A DNA stretch of 48,882 bases, taken from positions 1 to 48,882 of the forward strand of contig NZ_JAFIRA010000026.1 in NCBI RefSeq assembly GCF_022848905.1. The letters run 5' to 3'. Made by a program: the position numbers and the translations under genes. Shown in pieces: positions 45,902 to 48,882 of the stretch (within the stretch, counting starts at the first letter, position 1; the number at the start of each line of letters is the position of its first letter). This DNA is from Thermostichus vulcanus str. 'Rupite'. GTDB taxonomy: Bacteria; Cyanobacteriota; Cyanobacteriia; Thermostichales; Thermostichaceae. Below the pieces are notes generated by a model, which searched no databases, was not told the origin of the DNA, and was given only the letters and a program-made list of their open reading frames with translations.

Positions 45902-45926
45902 AAGCCGGAGGGATCCCCGCCGGCTT
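45902..45926 (-). terminator. Terminator downstream of psbB-psbT
   Basis: A 7-bp outer stem (AAGCCGG/CCGGCTT) encloses a GGGATCCC that can itself fold. On the minus strand it is followed by TTCTTGTTCT, which is T-rich. It lies about 70 bp after the psbT stop codon. Confidence 0.6.
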
Positions 45927-45998
45927 GCTAGAAAGGGAACTTGTCGGATCCCAGACCCCATTGGGCAGTGGCCTTAGCTCCCTCAAACAACTCTCAGA

Positions 45999-46097
45999 TT
46001 ACTTTTTGGTGATCCTGGGGGTTTCTCGAAAGGCAACAGCGAAGAACAGAACGCCCAGAGTCAGGAACAGGATAAAGGTGTAGGCAATGGCTTCCAT
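45999..46097 (-). CDS. psbT: Photosystem II protein PsbT
   Basis: A 32-residue single-helix PSII subunit at the monomer interface, helping repair of the acceptor side. The translation starts [19 protein letters not shown] and ends with the hallmark [10 protein letters not shown]. It follows psbB by 122 bp on the same strand, the widespread psbB-psbT order. An SD (GGAGG on the minus strand, within TTCGGAGGTTTCGT) is well placed. Confidence 0.98.
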   Translation of the reverse strand: MEAIAYTFILFLTLGVLFFAVAFRETPRITKK

Positions 46098-46219
46098 ACG
46101 AAACCTCCGAATCGGATTTTTTTAAGATGGGCTTGATTTCAGATTAACTCGGAAGCGTCAGCACTCCATCCCTATCTCAGAACAGAGTGCCGACGGCAGT
46201 AGGCAAGGCCAACAGAGCC

Positions 46220-47752
46220 TTAGGCTTCCTGGGCTTTGCGAGTGGTGGGATCCCCCACTTTTTGGAAGACACCAAATTCCACCATCTCTTCGCTCATATC
46301 TGGGTCAATACCGGCAAACACATCCCGGAACAGGGTGCGGGCGCCATGCCAAATATGACCGAAGAAGAAGAGCAACGCAAAAACCGCATGGGCAAAGGTA
46401 AACCATCCCCTTGGGCTGGTATGGAAGGTACCATCCGCTTTCGGGGTTTCGCGGTCAAACTCAAACAACTGCCCCAACTGAGCTTTGCGGGCGTATTTCT
46501 TCACGGTAGCCGGATCGGTGAAGACTTGGCCGTCCAACTTGCCGCCAAAGAACTCAACCGTCACCCCCACCTGCTCAAAGCTGTAGCGAGACTCGGCTCG
46601 CCGGAAGGGAATATCTGCCCGTACCACACCATCGGCATCCCGCAAAATGACGGGGAAGGTCTCGAAGAAGTTAGGCAAGCGCTGTACGGTCAGCTCCCGC
46701 CCCTCTTGATCGCGGAACACAGGATAACCCAGCCACTCGGTCGCAATGCCATCCCCTTTGTTCATGGGGCCAGCGCGGAACAAACCACCCTTGGCCGGGC
46801 TATTGCCCACATAGTCGTAGAACAGCAGGGATCCCGGCAGAGAATCGTAGGCCTCGCTACGGGTCATACCGGCTTCCATAGCAGCATTCACCCGGCGGTT
46901 GATTTCCTGGTTGTAGTAGCCGGAATCCCACTGGTAGCGGGTTGGGCCAAACAGCTCCACCGGGGTCGTGGCACTGCCGTACCACATGGTACCGGCCACC
47001 ACAAACCCTGCGAAAAACACGGCGGCAATGGAGCTAGAGAGCACCGTCTCGATATTCCCCATCCGCAGGGCACGATACAAACGCTGAGGCGGACGAACCG
47101 TGAGGTGGAACAAGCCCGCAATGATACCGACAATCCCAGCAGCAATGTGATGGGCAACCACACCGCCCGCATTGTAGGGGTTAAACCCAGCAGGGCCCCA
47201 TTCCGGTGCCACCGGCTGCACATGGCCTGTGGTGGCATAGGGATCGCTCACCCACATCCCTGGGCCAAATACCCCGGTTAGGTGGAAAGCACCAAATCCA
47301 AAACAGAGGATCCCGGCCAGCAATAGGTGAATGCCAAACATTTTCGGCAAATCCAAAGCCGGCTCACCGGTGCGGGGATCCCGGAACAGCTCCAGATCCC
47401 AGTACACCCAGTGCCAACAAGCAGCCAAAAAGAGCAGACCTGACAAGACGATGTGGGCAGTGGCTACCCCTTCAAACGTCCAGAAGCCTGCATTGGCGAC
47501 GCTCTCGCCGTAAATATTCCAACCACCCCAGGAGTTTTCTACCCCAAGGCGAGCCATAAACGGCATGACAAACATGCCCTGACGCCACATTGGGTTCAGG
47601 ACAGGATCCGACGGATCGTAAATTGCAGTTTCATAAAGCGCCATCGATCCCGCCCAACCTGCTACCAAAGCGGTATGCATGAGGTGCACCGAGATCAGAC
47701 GACCTGGGTCATTCAGTACAACCGTATGGACCCGATACCACGGTAGTCCCAT
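46220..47752 (-). CDS. psbB: Photosystem II CP47 reaction-center protein PsbB
   Basis: A 510-residue chlorophyll-binding core antenna with six membrane helices and the large lumenal loop [19 protein letters not shown] starts the protein at ATG 47752. Chlorophyll-ligand His residues appear through [40 protein letters not shown] and the last helix [20 protein letters not shown]. The length matches CP47. It heads a psbB-psbT unit that ends at the 45902-45926 terminator. Confidence 0.99.
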   Translation of the reverse strand: MGLPWYRVHTVVLNDPGRLISVHLMHTALVAGWAGSMALYETAIYDPSDPVLNPMWRQGMFVMPFMARLGVENSWGGWNIYGESVANAGFWTFEGVATAHIVLSGLLFLAACWHWVYWDLELFRDPRTGEPALDLPKMFGIHLLLAGILCFGFGAFHLTGVFGPGMWVSDPYATTGHVQPVAPEWGPAGFNPYNAGGVVAHHIAAGIVGIIAGLFHLTVRPPQRLYRALRMGNIETVLSSSIAAVFFAGFVVAGTMWYGSATTPVELFGPTRYQWDSGYYNQEINRRVNAAMEAGMTRSEAYDSLPGSLLFYDYVGNSPAKGGLFRAGPMNKGDGIATEWLGYPVFRDQEGRELTVQRLPNFFETFPVILRDADGVVRADIPFRRAESRYSFEQVGVTVEFFGGKLDGQVFTDPATVKKYARKAQLGQLFEFDRETPKADGTFHTSPRGWFTFAHAVFALLFFFGHIWHGARTLFRDVFAGIDPDMSEEMVEFGVFQKVGDPTTRKAQEA

Positions 47753-48125
47753 AAAGTTCGGTCCTCCACGTTCTCCAACAATTGCGCGATATCCAGTCAA
47801 AAATTAAGCCAACATCTTCACCTGGGATCCCGACTTGAGCAGTCTCTCTAGCCAGTCTCTTCAGTGTCGAGGGGTGCCGCACCCGCCTGAACCCCTAAGC
47901 GCACCCGATAAGGATATCGCTCTCAGAATCTTCATCACGGGCATCAAACAGTATAACGAAACGCAACCGACCTGAGCGGTTTCAGGCAGGATGCCGTCTT
48001 GTTTGGCATCATCCTCCCAGATCTCTCGACAAAGATTAAAATCATGACTTAAAATGTAACAATACTTAGCAAATACAAGTGCTTTTCTAGCTCAGTCTAA
48101 AAGGTGTAGTGGGCCTAACAACTCT
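47753..48125. other. Divergent promoter region of psbB and the ferredoxin gene
   Basis: 373 bp with no gene. A -10-like TATACT on the minus strand lies at 47950-47955, about 200 bp before psbB, which would give a long leader. GATGCC/GGCATC (about 47991-48011) and CCTGA/TCAGG are small hairpins between the two units. The stretch 48030-48080 is AT-rich and should hold the ferredoxin promoter. I see no known regulator site. Confidence 0.5.
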
Positions 48126-48422
48126 ATGGCAACGATCCACTTCGTCAACGAAAACCAAGAGATCTTCGTCGCTGATGGCGCCAACCTACGGTTGAAGGCG
48201 CTGGAAAACCAGATCGATCTCTACAAAATGATGGCCAAGCTGATGAACTGCGGCGGCAACGGCCAATGTGGCACCTGTGTGGTGGAGATCGTGGAGGGCT
48301 TGGAAAATCTCTCCCCACGCACCCCAGCGGAAGAACGCAAACTCAAGCGCAAACCCGACAATTACCGTCTCGCCTGCCAGACCAAGGTGCTGGGGGATGT
48401 TTCCGTCAAGACCAAACCCTAA
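48126..48422 (+). CDS. [2Fe-2S] ferredoxin (Cx5CxxC type)
   Basis: 98 residues. Cluster ligands are Cys42, Cys48, Cys51 ([11 protein letters not shown]) and Cys84 (RLACQ). The five-residue gap between the first two Cys is the adrenodoxin-like spacing, unlike the plant-type Cx4C of photosynthetic ferredoxins. The surface is Lys-rich ([13 protein letters not shown]). It would carry electrons in the cytosol with an unknown partner. Such a ferredoxin next to psbB is, as I recall, common in cyanobacteria. It precedes psbM by about 85 bp. Confidence 0.9.
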   Translation: MATIHFVNENQEIFVADGANLRLKALENQIDLYKMMAKLMNCGGNGQCGTCVVEIVEGLENLSPRTPAEERKLKRKPDNYRLACQTKVLGDVSVKTKP

Positions 48423-48507
48423 ACAGGCCCTCTGTTCTTCCTCTCTGCGCAAGCTGTACCTGAGAGTGATATGCTGACTGCCAGTTGGGTTCGCGGCATG
48501 TGAAGCT

Positions 48508-48615
48508 ATGGAAACAAACTACTTGGGCCTTCTGGCCACGATCTTGGCGATTTTGGTGCCCGCTATTTTCTTGGTAATCCTGTATGTGCAAACCTCTAGC
48601 AAGTCCAGCGACTGA
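48508..48615 (+). CDS. psbM: Photosystem II protein PsbM
   Basis: A 35-residue single-helix subunit at the PSII dimer interface. [17 protein letters not shown] is followed by [18 protein letters not shown], matching PsbM, especially LVPxxFLxILYVQT. It follows the ferredoxin gene on the same strand. The 8 bp at its stop codon (ACTGATGC) recur 50 bp downstream within a direct repeat. Confidence 0.95.
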   Translation: METNYLGLLATILAILVPAIFLVILYVQTSSKSSD

Positions 48616-48621
48616 TGCCTT

Positions 48622-48661
48622 TTATCTAGGTCTAGTTATCCTAGTTATCTAGGTCTAGTTA
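48622..48661. repeat. Direct repeat downstream of psbM
   Basis: The 17-bp unit TTATCTAGGTCTAGTTA occurs at 48622-48638 and 48645-48661, a 23-bp period, with part of it (CCTAGTTA) also between. Flanking ACTGATGC copies (48611, 48661) suggest a local duplication. Confidence 0.8.
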
Positions 48662-48707
48662 CTGATGCTATGTCTGGGCTGAAGCTCAGAGAAGAAAGTT
48701 AGAAAGC

Positions 48708-48744
48708 AAAAGGGATCCCTTAACTCAGGATAGGGATCCCTTTT
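48708..48744. terminator. Bidirectional terminator-like hairpin made of two GGGATCCC
   Basis: A perfect 13-bp stem (AAAAGGGATCCCT at 48708-48720, AGGGATCCCTTTT at 48732-48744) with an 11-nt loop, about 90 bp after psbM. The U-run is only the four Ts of the stem, so termination may be partial. It would work on both strands. Confidence 0.7.
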
Positions 48745-48756
48745 GACTGTGTGGGT

Positions 48757-48882
48757 TTGACACTCCCCCGGTTAGAAACCGGGGGATTCTCCCTTCTAGC
48801 CCCTTGCAACCTTAGACTGCAAGGTATTCATGGAGTTCAGGGGATTGCCAACTACCCCATCCCCTGAGCCGACCCTACCTAT
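48757..48882 (-). mobile_element. Probable right end of an IS200/IS605-type (TnpB) element, cut by the window edge
   Basis: Read on the minus strand, this stretch holds three hairpins and then the tetranucleotide TCAA. The hairpins are TCAGGGGAT/ATCCCCTGA near 48839-48869, CCTTGCA/TGCAAGG near 48802-48824, and the tight CCCCCGGTT-AGA-AACCGGGGG at 48765-48785. GAATCCCCCGG...CCGGGGGAGTGTCAA is what I recall for right ends of IS605-type elements, where TCAA is the cleavage site and the preceding RNA forms the omega RNA. The tnpB gene would lie to the right on the minus strand, outside the window, so this is not proven. Confidence 0.5.

Noticed and set aside
46187-47281. 364-codon plus-strand frame antisense to psbB
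   Set aside because: It is antisense to the certain CP47 gene and shows no family features.

Overview
The window is chromosomal DNA of a cyanobacterium. It carries photosystem II genes (psbB, psbT, psbH, psbN, psbM), pcyA for phycocyanobilin synthesis, small [2Fe-2S] ferredoxins, an HstK-type hybrid kinase and several protein families typical of cyanobacteria. The DNA is moderately GC-rich and saturated with the palindrome GGGATCCC (or its core GGATCC). I counted about 20 in the first 5 kb, against 1-2 expected by chance. The usual cyanobacterial palindrome HIP1 (GCGATCGC) is almost absent. From memory, this pattern points to an early-branching, perhaps hot-spring Synechococcus/Thermostichus-like lineage. 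That placement is inference.

Layout. 0.2-4.4 kb: peroxiredoxin, GH31 alpha-glucosidase, secreted PQQ-type sugar dehydrogenase. 4.5-6.7 kb: psbH and psbN (divergent), dapF, a membrane protein. 6.8-13.3 kb: a very large Ser/Thr kinase-AAA-GAF-PAS-histidine kinase gene broken by a frameshift, preceded by the wreck of a GAF/PAS gene. 13.4-17.8 kb: an O-antigen-ligase-like protein coupled to a ferredoxin, a cupin, an ABC-2 exporter pair and a small conserved protein. 18-25 kb: a flotillin, a Ser/Thr kinase bracketed by two nearly identical MITE-like repeats, a short-chain dehydrogenase and a phosphohexomutase. 25-30.7 kb: a PhnD-type binding protein behind an apparent Pho box, a J-domain/TPR protein, an ankyrin protein, ldh and trmB. 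30.7-39.5 kb: a CPBP protease, a second J-domain/TPR protein, a family-3 binding protein, an inositol-phosphatase-family enzyme, a small lipoprotein, a rhodanese, aminopeptidase P and a DUF1499-like protein. 39.5-45.8 kb: two sugar ABC permeases without their partners, pcyA, comB, an ABC-2-like permease, purS-purQ and a lone receiver protein. 45.9-48.9 kb: psbB-psbT facing away from a ferredoxin gene and psbM, then a structured stretch that looks like the right end of an IS200/IS605 (TnpB) element running off the window.

Most genes are single or in pairs; clear translational coupling occurs only at ferredoxin/ligase, the ABC-2 pair, the sugar permeases and the J-domain/binding-protein pair. 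The main non-housekeeping signals are the GGGATCCC system (including its reuse in terminator stems and near start codons), the MITE pair, the Pho box, the decayed sensor genes and the TnpB-type element end. No CRISPR array, rRNA or tRNA gene was recognised by eye.
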